NCBI GenBank assembly: GCA_030265585.1
Contig: JAJDGJ010000011.1
Coordinates: 1 to 37,676 of the forward strand
DNA from: Erysipelotrichaceae bacterium OttesenSCG-928-M19
Lineage (GTDB): Bacteria > Bacillota_I > Bacilli_A > JAJDGJ01
Length of the DNA: 37,676 nt
Reading direction: 5' to 3'
In this document: positions 30,961 to 37,676 of the stretch, piece after piece
How the letters are laid out: each line of letters starts with the position of its first letter
Numbering within the stretch: the stretch's first letter is position 1
Notes under the pieces: generated by a model
Told to the model about the DNA's origin: nothing
The model's input: only the letters and a program-made list of their open reading frames with translations
Database searches by the model: none
Position numbers and translations under genes: made by a program

Positions 30961-32214
30961 ATGAATATTATTGATGAATTAGAGTGGCGTGGCTTAATCC
31001 ACAGTATTACTGATAGAGAAAAATTAGAGACGATTGTAAACATGCAGATAAAAGTTTATTTAGGTATTGATCCAACGGCTGATTCGATGCATATTGGACA
31101 TTTATTACCAGTGATAATGTTGAGAAGATTTCAAGATTACGGTCATATTCCAGTGCCTTTAATGGGTGGTGGAACAGGACAAATTGGTGATCCAAGTGGA
31201 CGTTCAACGGAAAGGCAGCTATTGGATTATTCAACTATTGAAAGAAATGTTAGTAAAATTCAAAAACAAGTTGAAAAAGTTTTATTAACTGATGTAGATA
31301 ATGAACCATTATTTTTAAATAATAATGAGTGGGGTTCAAAAATTTCGATGTTTGAGTTTTTACGTGATTATGGGAAATTTTTTAATGTTAGCTATATGTT
31401 AGCTAAGGATATTGTAGCATCACGACTTGATACGGGAATCTCTTTTACAGAGTTTTCATACTCAATATTACAAGCTTTAGACTGGTTAAAAATGTATGAA
31501 ATGTATGGTGTCAACATGCAAATAGGAGGCTCTGATCAATGGGGTAATATTACTTCAGGTTTGGAATTAATTAGAAAGAAATATCCAGAAGCAATTTGCG
31601 CAGGGCTTACGATACCTCTAGTAACTAAATCAGATGGGACAAAGTTTGGTAAAACAGCGGGAGGAGCAATTTGGCTTGATCCAGAAAAGACATCACCTTA
31701 TGAGTTTTATCAGTTCTTTTTAAATACTACAGATGATGATGTAATTAATTATTTAAAGATTTTCACATTCCTAAATCAGGATGAAATAAGGGAGTTAGAA
31801 AAGGAAGTTGAAGAAAGACCACATGAGAGAAAGGCTCAAAAAGAACTAGCAAAAAATGTGACGATATTGGTTCACTCTGAAGAAGAATATCAAAGAGCAC
31901 TTGAGATTTCACATGCTTTATTTTCTGGAGACATTAAAGATTTAAAGATTGATGAGATTAAAGATACATTTAAAGGGGTAAGTGAAAGCTCTATTAATGC
32001 TAGTGAAATGAATGTTGTTGATTTTTTAGTGGATACTAAAATTTGCAAATCAAAACGAGAAGCTCGTGAGTTTGTCAGTGGTAATTCGATAACTATCAAT
32101 GGTGATCGTATTAATGATGTTGATTTTATTGTTAAAAAAGAAGATGCATTTAATGAAGAGATTGCAATTGTTAGAAGGGGAAAGAAGAATTATTTCAAAG
32201 TAATTTTTAATTAA
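30961..32214 (+). CDS. tyrS: Tyrosyl-tRNA synthetase
   Basis: Class I aminoacyl-tRNA synthetase that charges tRNA-Tyr. Landmarks: GIDPTADSMHIGHLLP with the HIGH motif (44-47), MGGGTGQIGDPSGRSTERQ, the tyrosine-binding QIGGSDQWGNI and the KMSKS-equivalent KFGKT (about 227-231). The C-terminal S4-like RNA-binding domain reads CKSKREAREFVSGNSITINGDRI. Its 417 residues match TyrRS type 1. It follows the ccpA-like gene by 13 bases with ribosome site GAGGTG. There is no T-box leader, although tyrS often has one in this phylum, so it is expressed with the operon. Confidence 0.97.
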   Translation: MNIIDELEWRGLIHSITDREKLETIVNMQIKVYLGIDPTADSMHIGHLLPVIMLRRFQDYGHIPVPLMGGGTGQIGDPSGRSTERQLLDYSTIERNVSKIQKQVEKVLLTDVDNEPLFLNNNEWGSKISMFEFLRDYGKFFNVSYMLAKDIVASRLDTGISFTEFSYSILQALDWLKMYEMYGVNMQIGGSDQWGNITSGLELIRKKYPEAICAGLTIPLVTKSDGTKFGKTAGGAIWLDPEKTSPYEFYQFFLNTTDDDVINYLKIFTFLNQDEIRELEKEVEERPHERKAQKELAKNVTILVHSEEEYQRALEISHALFSGDIKDLKIDEIKDTFKGVSESSINASEMNVVDFLVDTKICKSKREAREFVSGNSITINGDRINDVDFIVKKEDAFNEEIAIVRRGKKNYFKVIFN

Positions 32215-32234
32215 TTAGAGAAAGGTGAATTATT

Positions 32235-33515
32235 ATGTTTAAGCAAGAAAATTATCAAAAGTATTTGGACATTCTTAGTGAAGAACTTGTTCCAGCATTA
32301 GGCTGTACTGAGCCAATATCAGTTGCATATGGAGCAGCAGTTGCTAGAAAGCATTTAAAGGGATTTCCAACAAAGATTAAAATTCAATCAAGTGGAAATA
32401 TCATTAAAAATGCTAAGTCAGTAGTTGTTCCTAATACTGGTGGCTTAAAAGGAATGCAAGCAAGTTTATTAGCAGGAGCAGTTGGTGGTGATGCTGATAA
32501 AGGAATGGAAGTATTATCTAGTATGAGTCAAGAAGACATTGATAAAGTTAATGAATTGATGAATACTGGTTTAGTAGTAGTAGAAAAACTTAACACAACG
32601 CATCCATTACATACTATTACTTATGTCAGTGATGGTATCGACGAAGTTGAAGTCGAAATTCTAGATTTTCATGATAACATCATTAGAATTACAGTAAATG
32701 GTAAAGATGTTTTAAAAATTGATGATAAAAAAGCTGGTGATGATCAATATACAGATCGTTCTATCTTAAGTATTGACCAAATCTTAGATTTTATTGAAGT
32801 TGCTAAACTTGAGGATTATCAAGACTTACTTGAATTGCAAATTGCAAATAATACAGCTGTTTGTGAAGAAGGTTTAAAAAATGATTACGGAATGAATATT
32901 GGCCGTAATATTATTGAAACTGGTGGTGGTTCACTAGAAAGTTTAATTAAAGGAACTTCAGCTGCTGGAAGTGATGCACGAATGGGTGGTTCAGCAATGC
33001 CAGTTGTTACTAATGTAGGTAGTGGAAACAATGGTATTTGTGGTACTATTCCAACTGTTATTTATGCTCGTGAAAAAGGCTATTCACATGAAAAAATGTT
33101 AAAAGCATTATTGTTAGCAGATCTTGTCACAATTCATGTTAAAACAGGGATTGGCCGCTTATCATGTTTTTGTGGAGTAGTTATTGCTTCTTCAGGATCA
33201 GCAGCAGCTATTTGTTATTTGGATGATTGTTCACGTGAACAAATTAAAATGGCGATCACAAATGTTTTAGGTGATGTTTCAGGAATGATTTGTGATGGAG
33301 CTAAAGAGTCTTGTCCAGCTAAAATTGCTACAGCAGTTGATTCAGCTTTAAGAAGTGTAAATCTTGCTAAAGAAAATAAAGTCTTTGCACAAGGCTGTGG
33401 AATTGTTGATGGTGATGTTGAGGCAACAATTAAAAATGTCGGAACACTTGCTAGTGTTGGTATGAAAGAAACTGACTCAGTAATCTTAGACATTATGACA
33501 AATATAGAAAACTAA
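32235..33515 (+). CDS. cyuA: L-cysteine desulfidase / UPF0597 family (CyuA-like)
   Basis: Oxygen-sensitive [4Fe-4S] lyase family that splits L-cysteine into pyruvate, ammonia and sulfide, related to the alpha chain of serine dehydratase. Landmarks: VPALGCTEPISVAYGAA (Cys24), SGNIIKNAKSVVVPNTGG, GICGTIPTVIYA (Cys near 269), LSCFCGVV and MICDGAKESCPAK. The conserved cysteines supply the iron-sulfur cluster. 426 residues is standard. Ribosome site AAAGGTGA. It follows tyrS by 20 bases without its own visible promoter. Some family members act on other amino acids, so the substrate is probable, not certain. Confidence 0.9.
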   Translation: MFKQENYQKYLDILSEELVPALGCTEPISVAYGAAVARKHLKGFPTKIKIQSSGNIIKNAKSVVVPNTGGLKGMQASLLAGAVGGDADKGMEVLSSMSQEDIDKVNELMNTGLVVVEKLNTTHPLHTITYVSDGIDEVEVEILDFHDNIIRITVNGKDVLKIDDKKAGDDQYTDRSILSIDQILDFIEVAKLEDYQDLLELQIANNTAVCEEGLKNDYGMNIGRNIIETGGGSLESLIKGTSAAGSDARMGGSAMPVVTNVGSGNNGICGTIPTVIYAREKGYSHEKMLKALLLADLVTIHVKTGIGRLSCFCGVVIASSGSAAAICYLDDCSREQIKMAITNVLGDVSGMICDGAKESCPAKIATAVDSALRSVNLAKENKVFAQGCGIVDGDVEATIKNVGTLASVGMKETDSVILDIMTNIEN

Positions 33516-33540
33516 AAGTAACAATTATGTTACTTTTTTT
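33514..33540 (+). terminator. Intrinsic terminator overlapping the cyuA stop codon, inside the operon
   Basis: A 9-bp perfect stem (AAAAGTAAC / GTTACTTTT), 6-base loop and seven or more T. Its 5' arm starts in the TAA stop (33513-33515). The next gene begins 11-14 bases later with only a ribosome site between, so aroE-aroK lacks a promoter of its own. Confidence 0.8.
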
Positions 33541-33554
33541 AAAAGGAGTTAATG

Positions 33555-34727
33555 ATGAAAAAATATGGTCTTATTGGGAAAAAATTAACCTATTCATACT
33601 CGTTAATAATTCATAATTATTTACTTAAGCACCACAACATATCAGCTTCTTATGACTTAGTTGAAGTGGATAGTATTTCCTATGAATTATTAAATAGTTA
33701 TGATGGTTTAAATATCACAATTCCTTTTAAAGAAGAGGTTAAGCAATATCTTAATAACAAGCTTGTTTTACCCTGCAATACTATAAAGAAAAATAATAAT
33801 AAACTATTTGGTTTTAACACTGATCAATATGGTTTTAAATATCTTTTAAAAAATAGTGAAGACTTAACAATTAATAAAGTTGTTATTTTGGGAAGTGGAG
33901 CAAGTGCAAAAATGATTCAATCACTGTTGCCTAATAAAGATATAATAGTAATTTCACGTAATGATAGTTATTATAATTATGATAACATTACAGAGTTTGA
34001 TGGTGATTTACTTATTAATACGACACCTATAGGGATGAGTGAATATCTTAGTCCATTACCAGAAACTTGCTTAAAAAAATATCAGGCTGTTATTGATTTA
34101 AATTATAATCCATTGAATTCAAAATTGGCTTTAGATTGTAAGAAAATAGGACTTAACTTTATTAATGGTTTAGATATGTTGATTATTCAAGCTATTAAAT
34201 CATTTGAAATTTGGCATGATATCAAAGTTGCTTATACTTTGAAAAAGGCTATCTATCAAGAAGTTTTAAAAAGATCACAGAAAAAGATTGCTTTGATTGG
34301 TTTATCTTTAAGCGGTAAAACAACAATTGTAAAGAAGTTTAATGGTCTTGATTTAGATGAGGAAATTAGCTTACATTATCAAGAGTCTATTGCAACAATG
34401 ATTGAAAATAACACCTTTAGAAAAAGAGAACAAGATACCTTAAAAAAACTAGTTAATAATGATGTTAGATTATTAGCTTGTGGTGGAGGAATTGTCTTAG
34501 ATCATGAAAATATGATAATCTTAAAAGACTATCTAATTATTTATTTAAAGAGTGATTATCAAAGTTTAGCAGCAAGGTTAAACAAGGAAAAGCGACCATT
34601 ACTGCAAAATGAAAAGCAATTAAAACAAATGGTTAAAGATAGAACTTTTTTATATGAAAGATATGCAAATTTAACTTTAACGAGTCAGGAATTGGAGGTT
34701 TTTCTAAGTGAAATTAGCTATAGTTAA
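33555..34727 (+). CDS. aroE-aroK: Fused shikimate dehydrogenase (AroE) and shikimate kinase (AroK)
   Basis: One frame carries two successive shikimate-pathway enzymes. Residues 1 to about 240 are AroE: TYSYSLIIHN (shikimate-binding serines), NITIPFKEEV (catalytic Lys), FNTDQYGF (Asn/Asp pair), the NADP loop ILGSGASAKM and INTTPIGM. From about 245 to the end is AroK: P-loop GLSLSGKTT, LDLDEEI, FRKREQ, CGGGIVL and RPLLQ. The P-loop is slightly unusual but complete. The kinase part (about 147 residues) is a little shorter than free AroK. ATG 33555 is preferred to 33552 because it is better spaced from AAGGAG. aroQ overlaps the 3' end by 20 bases. The product would turn 3-dehydroshikimate into shikimate 3-phosphate. 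Confidence 0.93.
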   Translation: MKKYGLIGKKLTYSYSLIIHNYLLKHHNISASYDLVEVDSISYELLNSYDGLNITIPFKEEVKQYLNNKLVLPCNTIKKNNNKLFGFNTDQYGFKYLLKNSEDLTINKVVILGSGASAKMIQSLLPNKDIIVISRNDSYYNYDNITEFDGDLLINTTPIGMSEYLSPLPETCLKKYQAVIDLNYNPLNSKLALDCKKIGLNFINGLDMLIIQAIKSFEIWHDIKVAYTLKKAIYQEVLKRSQKKIALIGLSLSGKTTIVKKFNGLDLDEEISLHYQESIATMIENNTFRKREQDTLKKLVNNDVRLLACGGGIVLDHENMIILKDYLIIYLKSDYQSLAARLNKEKRPLLQNEKQLKQMVKDRTFLYERYANLTLTSQELEVFLSEISYS

Positions 34728-35142
34728 TGGCGCAAATTTAAATATGTTATCTTATCGTGAAACAGAACATTATGGTAGTTTAACATACGATGATTTAATA
34801 AATAAAATTAAAGACAACTTACCTGATATTTTTACTTATGTTGATTTCTTTCAATCAAATATTGAAGGTGAAATTATCAATTATCTTCATAAAATAACTA
34901 GAGAGGATTACGATGCTTTAATAATCAATCCAGGTGCTTATGCCCATTATAGTTATGCTATTTATGATGCCTTATTAATCTTTAAAGGTTATAAAATAGA
35001 AGTTCATCTTTCAGATATTTATCAGCGTGATGACTTTAGAAAAAAATTAGTTACAGCACCGGCATGTAATGAGATAATTAGTGGGCAAGGGGTAAACTCA
35101 TATTTATTAGCACTTGCTAGTCTAGTGGATATTTATTCATAA
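34708..35142 (+). CDS. aroQ: Type II 3-dehydroquinate dehydratase
   Basis: Dehydrates 3-dehydroquinate to 3-dehydroshikimate, the step just before AroE. Active-site landmarks: NGANLNML with the Asn, SYRETEHYGSLT with the catalytic Arg17 and Tyr22, FQSNIEGEIINYLH, IINPGAYAHYSYAIYDAL, EVHLSDIYQRDDFR with the catalytic His, and the C-terminal SGQGVNSYLLAL. 144 residues, the normal size. The start is GTG with ribosome site GGAGG inside the aroE-aroK frame; the 20-base overlap implies coupled translation. No further shikimate genes follow. Confidence 0.95.
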   Translation: MKLAIVNGANLNMLSYRETEHYGSLTYDDLINKIKDNLPDIFTYVDFFQSNIEGEIINYLHKITREDYDALIINPGAYAHYSYAIYDALLIFKGYKIEVHLSDIYQRDDFRKKLVTAPACNEIISGQGVNSYLLALASLVDIYS

Positions 35143-35159
35143 TTTCCAGGGTAATTATC

Positions 35160-35188
35160 TTGGTTATCATTATTGAATATGGTATAAT
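35160..35188 (+). promoter_or_regulatory. Promoter of the nuclease-ABC exporter operon
   Basis: TTGGTT (35160-35165), 17-base spacer and perfect TATAAT (35183-35188), again with an extended -10 TGG in front (TGGTATAAT). It lies 18 bases before the GTG start. Confidence 0.72.
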
Positions 35189-35205
35189 TAAAGCGGTGAT
35201 AAACT

Positions 35206-35694
35206 GTGGCAAAGAGACGTAAAAACAGCAAATATAGCGCTATTATTCTAGTGATTGTTACTATTATAATAGCTTTTGAATTTTATCAAGAAAATTTTGG
35301 ACAGCCAAAGATTAAGGCTGATAATCAAATAGAATTAATTTCCTGTGTTGATGGTGATACAGCTACTTTTAGTAAAATTGGGAAAACAAGATTTTTATTT
35401 ATTGATACTCCAGAAAGTACAACAAAAGTTGAACCATATGGTAAGAAAGCAGCTTATTTTACTTGTGATAAGTTAAAAAATGCTAAACAGATTGTTTATG
35501 AGTTTGATGGTCCAGAGAAAGATCGTTATGATCGTAGCTTAGCATGGATTTTTGTTGATGGTGAATTATTACAGGAATTGATAGCAAAAGAGGGCTATGT
35601 AAAAAAATATTATGATTATAAAGCTAATTATAAATATGAAAATAGAATTAGAAATAATCTTAATGATAAATATCATATTTTTGAGGGTGAATAG
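35206..35694 (+). CDS. Membrane-anchored thermonuclease-like (SNase) protein
   Basis: Staphylococcal-nuclease-fold enzyme that cuts DNA or RNA with calcium. One N-terminal membrane helix (about 11-27) after a basic start (MAKRRKNSKY) places the domain outside the cell or releases it after cleavage. Catalytic residues are all present: the metal site VDGDT (Asp49/Asp51), Arg62 and IDTPE (Asp67, Glu70), the VEPYGKKAA segment, and the second arginine in DRYDRSLAWIFVDG (Arg110). 162 residues, a complete domain. Starts at GTG with ribosome site GGTGA. The ABC exporter gene follows by two bases. It may degrade extracellular DNA for nutrients. Confidence 0.9.
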   Translation: MAKRRKNSKYSAIILVIVTIIIAFEFYQENFGQPKIKADNQIELISCVDGDTATFSKIGKTRFLFIDTPESTTKVEPYGKKAAYFTCDKLKNAKQIVYEFDGPEKDRYDRSLAWIFVDGELLQELIAKEGYVKKYYDYKANYKYENRIRNNLNDKYHIFEGE

Positions 35695-35696
35695 AA

Positions 35697-37412
35697 ATGT
35701 TAAAAAAATTTATTAGAGAATATCGTCCATATTTGAAGATGTTTCTTTTAGTATTATCTTCATCGATTACGATTTCATTAATTGATTTATTCATTCCTTT
35801 TTTAACAAGTACTTTAATTAATGATGGGATTGGTGCTCGACAAGAAGGTTTGTTTATGAAAATTGCTATTTTTATGGTAGCTATTTATATAATTAGAGTT
35901 GCCTTAACATATTTTGTAACTCTTAAAGGTCATATGGTAGGTGTTTCAATTGAATTTTCAATGCGACGTAAGCTATTTGATAAAATAACATCATTACCTC
36001 TAAAGTTCTTTGATAATAACTCTGTTGGACGTTTAATGGCTCGTATAACTAATGATTTAAATGAAATATCAGAAGTTGCCCATCATGGACCAGAGGATCT
36101 TGCAATGGTTATTATTATCGTAATTGGTTCTGGAATAATGATGTTTAATATGAATGTTACCTTAGCTTTAGTAATTGTTATCTTAATACCGCTTATTATT
36201 GTTATTAATGAATTCTCACGCAAGAAATTCTTTGCTACAAATCTTGATTTAAAAGTTAAATTATCTGATATTAACTCACAAGCTAATGATACATTTAGTG
36301 GAATTAGACAAGTTAAAGCTTTTGCAAATGAGGAATTTGAGTTAGATAAGTTTGATGAAAATAATGATCGCTTCTATTATTCAAAAGAAGCATCATATCG
36401 TGTTATGGCACGTTATTTCGCTTCATTAAAAGGATATTTTGGTTTAATGAGTTTGGTAGTTATTATTCTAGGTGGTTATTTAGTAGCAAATAATAAGATG
36501 AACGTTGGCGAGCTAACGGCTTTTATTATGTATGTTAACCTATTTCAAGAACCAGTTAATAAATTCGCAAATTTTATTACTGAATACAACAAGGCTGCTA
36601 GTGGTTTTTCACGTTATCTTGAAATTATGGAATTACCGGTGCAACAGGAAAGCAAAAATGCACGTGATATAAGTGAAGTAGTGGGAAGAATAGAATTTAG
36701 AAATGTTTGGTTTCGTTATGATGAAGAAAGTGACTATGTCTTAAAAGATTTTAGTCTAACAATTAATCCAGGTGAGACTTTAGCGTTAGTAGGAGAATCT
36801 GGAGCCGGTAAATCAACAATTTGTAATTTAATTAATCGTTATTATGAAATTGAAAAGGGAAAAATTTTAATTGATGGTATCAATATCACTGAGTTTACTT
36901 TAGCGTCCTTAAGACATCATATTGGTTTAGTCTCGCAAGATGTCTTTATTTTCTCGGGTTCATTATATGATAATATCATCTATGGTGATTTAACAAAATC
37001 AAATAATGAAGTCATTAAAGCTTGTGAGAATGCACAACTAGAAAGCTTGGTAGCTGAGTTACCAAATGGTTATGATAGTAATATAGGTGAGCGAGGAGTA
37101 AAACTTTCTGGTGGTCAAAAGCAACGTTTATCATTAGCACGTGTCTTCTTAAAGGATCCTTCAATTATGGTCTTAGATGAAGCTACAAGTGCTCTTGATA
37201 ATAAAACAGAGCGTGAAATTCAAACTGTCTTAGAAAAGTTAAGTAAGAATCGTACTAATATTGTAGTGGCCCATCGCCTATCGACAATTGAGAATGCTGA
37301 TAAAATTGTTGTAGTTTCAAAGGATGGTATTGAAGAAGTAGGAACTCATACAGAATTAATGGATAAAAAAGGTCATTATTATAAATTGCATAGTGCATCT
37401 TTAAAAATTTAA
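35697..37412 (+). CDS. ABC exporter half-transporter (fused membrane and ATPase domains)
   Basis: MsbA/LmrA-like type IV ABC exporter. The N-terminal half (about 1-310) has six membrane helices with the coupling features MRRKLFDKITSLPLKFFDNNSVGRLMARITND. The ATPase half carries Walker A GESGAGKST (about 367), the Q-loop VSQDVFIFSG, signature LSGGQKQR (about 468), Walker B IMVLDEATSALD and the H-loop AHRLSTI. 571 residues, full length. No second half-transporter follows, so it probably works as a homodimer. It shares a promoter with the thermonuclease-like gene. Substrate (lipid, drug or peptide) cannot be told. A 12-bp palindrome spans its stop codon. Confidence 0.94.
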   Translation: MLKKFIREYRPYLKMFLLVLSSSITISLIDLFIPFLTSTLINDGIGARQEGLFMKIAIFMVAIYIIRVALTYFVTLKGHMVGVSIEFSMRRKLFDKITSLPLKFFDNNSVGRLMARITNDLNEISEVAHHGPEDLAMVIIIVIGSGIMMFNMNVTLALVIVILIPLIIVINEFSRKKFFATNLDLKVKLSDINSQANDTFSGIRQVKAFANEEFELDKFDENNDRFYYSKEASYRVMARYFASLKGYFGLMSLVVIILGGYLVANNKMNVGELTAFIMYVNLFQEPVNKFANFITEYNKAASGFSRYLEIMELPVQQESKNARDISEVVGRIEFRNVWFRYDEESDYVLKDFSLTINPGETLALVGESGAGKSTICNLINRYYEIEKGKILIDGINITEFTLASLRHHIGLVSQDVFIFSGSLYDNIIYGDLTKSNNEVIKACENAQLESLVAELPNGYDSNIGERGVKLSGGQKQRLSLARVFLKDPSIMVLDEATSALDNKTEREIQTVLEKLSKNRTNIVVAHRLSTIENADKIVVVSKDGIEEVGTHTELMDKKGHYYKLHSASLKI

Positions 37413-37422
37413 GATGCACTAT
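37390..37422. repeat. 12-bp palindromic hairpin spanning the stop codon of the ABC exporter gene
   Basis: Perfect inverted repeat ATAGTGCATCTT / AAGATGCACTAT with a 9-base A/T loop. The TAA stop (37410-37412) lies at the loop-stem border. There is no T-tract after it, so it is not a standard terminator. It may protect the message end or act at DNA level. Confidence 0.75.
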
Positions 37423-37479
37423 AGATTGAGTTAAAGTGCCTAATAATAGCTAATTTTTCATAAAAAAGGCGCTAAGATA

Positions 37480-37511
37480 TTGACTGTTTTTGTAAGTCGT
37501 GGTATTATAAT
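37480..37511 (+). promoter_or_regulatory. Promoter of the tRNA-Ile genes
   Basis: TTGACT (37480-37485) and TATTAT (37503-37508) with a 17-base spacer, an extended -10 TGG, and an overlapping TATAAT (37506-37511). It is close to consensus, as expected for stable RNA, and lies about 20 bases before the first tRNA. Confidence 0.72.
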
Positions 37512-37529
37512 AAAGCGTTGAAGTTTTAA

Positions 37530-37606
37530 GGGCCTGTAGCTCAGTTGGTTAGAGCACACGACTGATAATCGTGAGGTCGGAAGTTCGAGTCTTCTCAGGC
37601 CCACCA
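37530..37606 (+). tRNA. tRNA-Ile (anticodon GAT)
   Basis: 77 bases. Acceptor stem GGGCCTG / CAGGCCC, D-arm with GCTCAGTTGGTTAGAGC, and anticodon stem CACGA / TCGTG around the loop CTGATAA with anticodon GAT (37564-37566). The T-arm holds GTTCGAGTC, the discriminator is A, and CCA is encoded. All stems close without mismatch by eye. Confidence 0.96.
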
Positions 37607-37631
37607 TTTTTTAAATATCAGCGTATCTTAA

Positions 37632-37676
37632 GGGCCTGTAGCTCAGTTGGTTAGAGCACACGACTGATAATCGTGA
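37632..37676 (+). tRNA. Second tRNA-Ile (GAT), cut by the window end
   Basis: The 45 bases present are identical to the first 45 of the preceding tRNA-Ile, including the anticodon loop. The gap between the two genes is 25 bases and shows no separate promoter, so they are presumably one transcript. The 3' half lies outside the window. Confidence 0.9.

Noticed and set aside
1-37676. CRISPR arrays, transposons, integrases, prophage or defence islands
   Set aside because: No regularly spaced repeats, terminal inverted repeats or recognisable mobile or defence proteins. The only tandem repeats are the in-gene 87-base units and the tRNA pair.
1-37676. TGA read as tryptophan (Mollicutes-type code)
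   Set aside because: Genes are full length under the standard code and use TGG for Trp, so reassignment is not needed; only TGA avoidance as a stop is seen.

Overview
This window is AT-rich, gene-dense chromosomal DNA from a low-GC Gram-positive anaerobe of the Bacillota. The best guess is the Erysipelotrichia or a nearby lineage on the Bacilli/Mollicutes side. The grounds are the gene content (LytR-CpsA-Psr protein, PcrA, PrsA-like foldases, YitT, DegV, MurC, CcpA-like LacI regulator), an anaerobic metabolism (trimeric [FeFe]-hydrogenase HydABC, B12-dependent class II ribonucleotide reductase, oxygen-sensitive cysteine desulfidase family), and strong AT bias with Bacillus-like Shine-Dalgarno and promoter sequences. 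I see no integrase, transposase, CRISPR array, phage module or rRNA. This is mostly core genome, and the surprises lie in details of known genes and in a few unrecognised proteins.

Layout. 1-3.9 kb: a LytR-CpsA-Psr protein (minus strand) diverges from a two-gene MacB/FtsX-type ABC transporter. 3.9-6.1 kb: a 34-codon membrane microprotein ORF overlaps the start of pcrA. 6.2-8.9 kb: an envelope operon of two exported PrsA/SurA-like proteins and a membrane-anchored, cysteine-less thioredoxin-like protein. 8.9-11 kb: yitT-family gene and rarA. 11-14.5 kb: XRE-domain protein with degV, then transaldolase with a zinc-ribbon membrane protein. 14.5-15.3 kb: a stand-alone DUF5131 (Gp37/Gp68) gene with its own promoter and terminator. 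15.3-20.9 kb: nrdJ, a nicotinamidase-like hydrolase and an anchored unknown protein on the minus strand, diverging from pncB. 21.1-25.3 kb: hydC-hydB-hydA. 25.4-27.5 kb: a secreted Lys/Tyr-rich unknown protein and an acidic unknown protein. 27.6-32.2 kb: murC, DUF948 (YtxG-like), YtxH-like, ccpA-like and tyrS, an order recalling Bacillus subtilis. 32.2-35.1 kb: cyuA-like gene, an aroE-aroK fusion and aroQ. 35.2-37.4 kb: an anchored thermonuclease-like protein coupled to an ABC exporter half-transporter. 37.5 kb to the end: two identical tandem tRNA-Ile(GAU) genes, the second cut by the window edge.

Working together: HydABC would couple NADH and ferredoxin oxidation to H2 release in fermentation, PncA/PncB feed the NAD pool, and NrdJ makes deoxynucleotides without oxygen. 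PrsA-like proteins, LCP and MurC serve the envelope. AroE-K and AroQ catalyse three shikimate-pathway steps.

The most unusual genome-level signals are three. All 33 clear protein genes end in TAA (24) or TAG (9), none in TGA. Several stop codons are embedded in intrinsic terminator hairpins. Two strong hairpin-T-tract terminators sit inside apparent operons with no promoter after them. No wholly new multi-gene defence or signalling system is evident. The best candidates for undescribed biology are the microprotein-pcrA pair, the foldase operon, the XRE-fusion protein and the Lys/Tyr-rich secreted protein.
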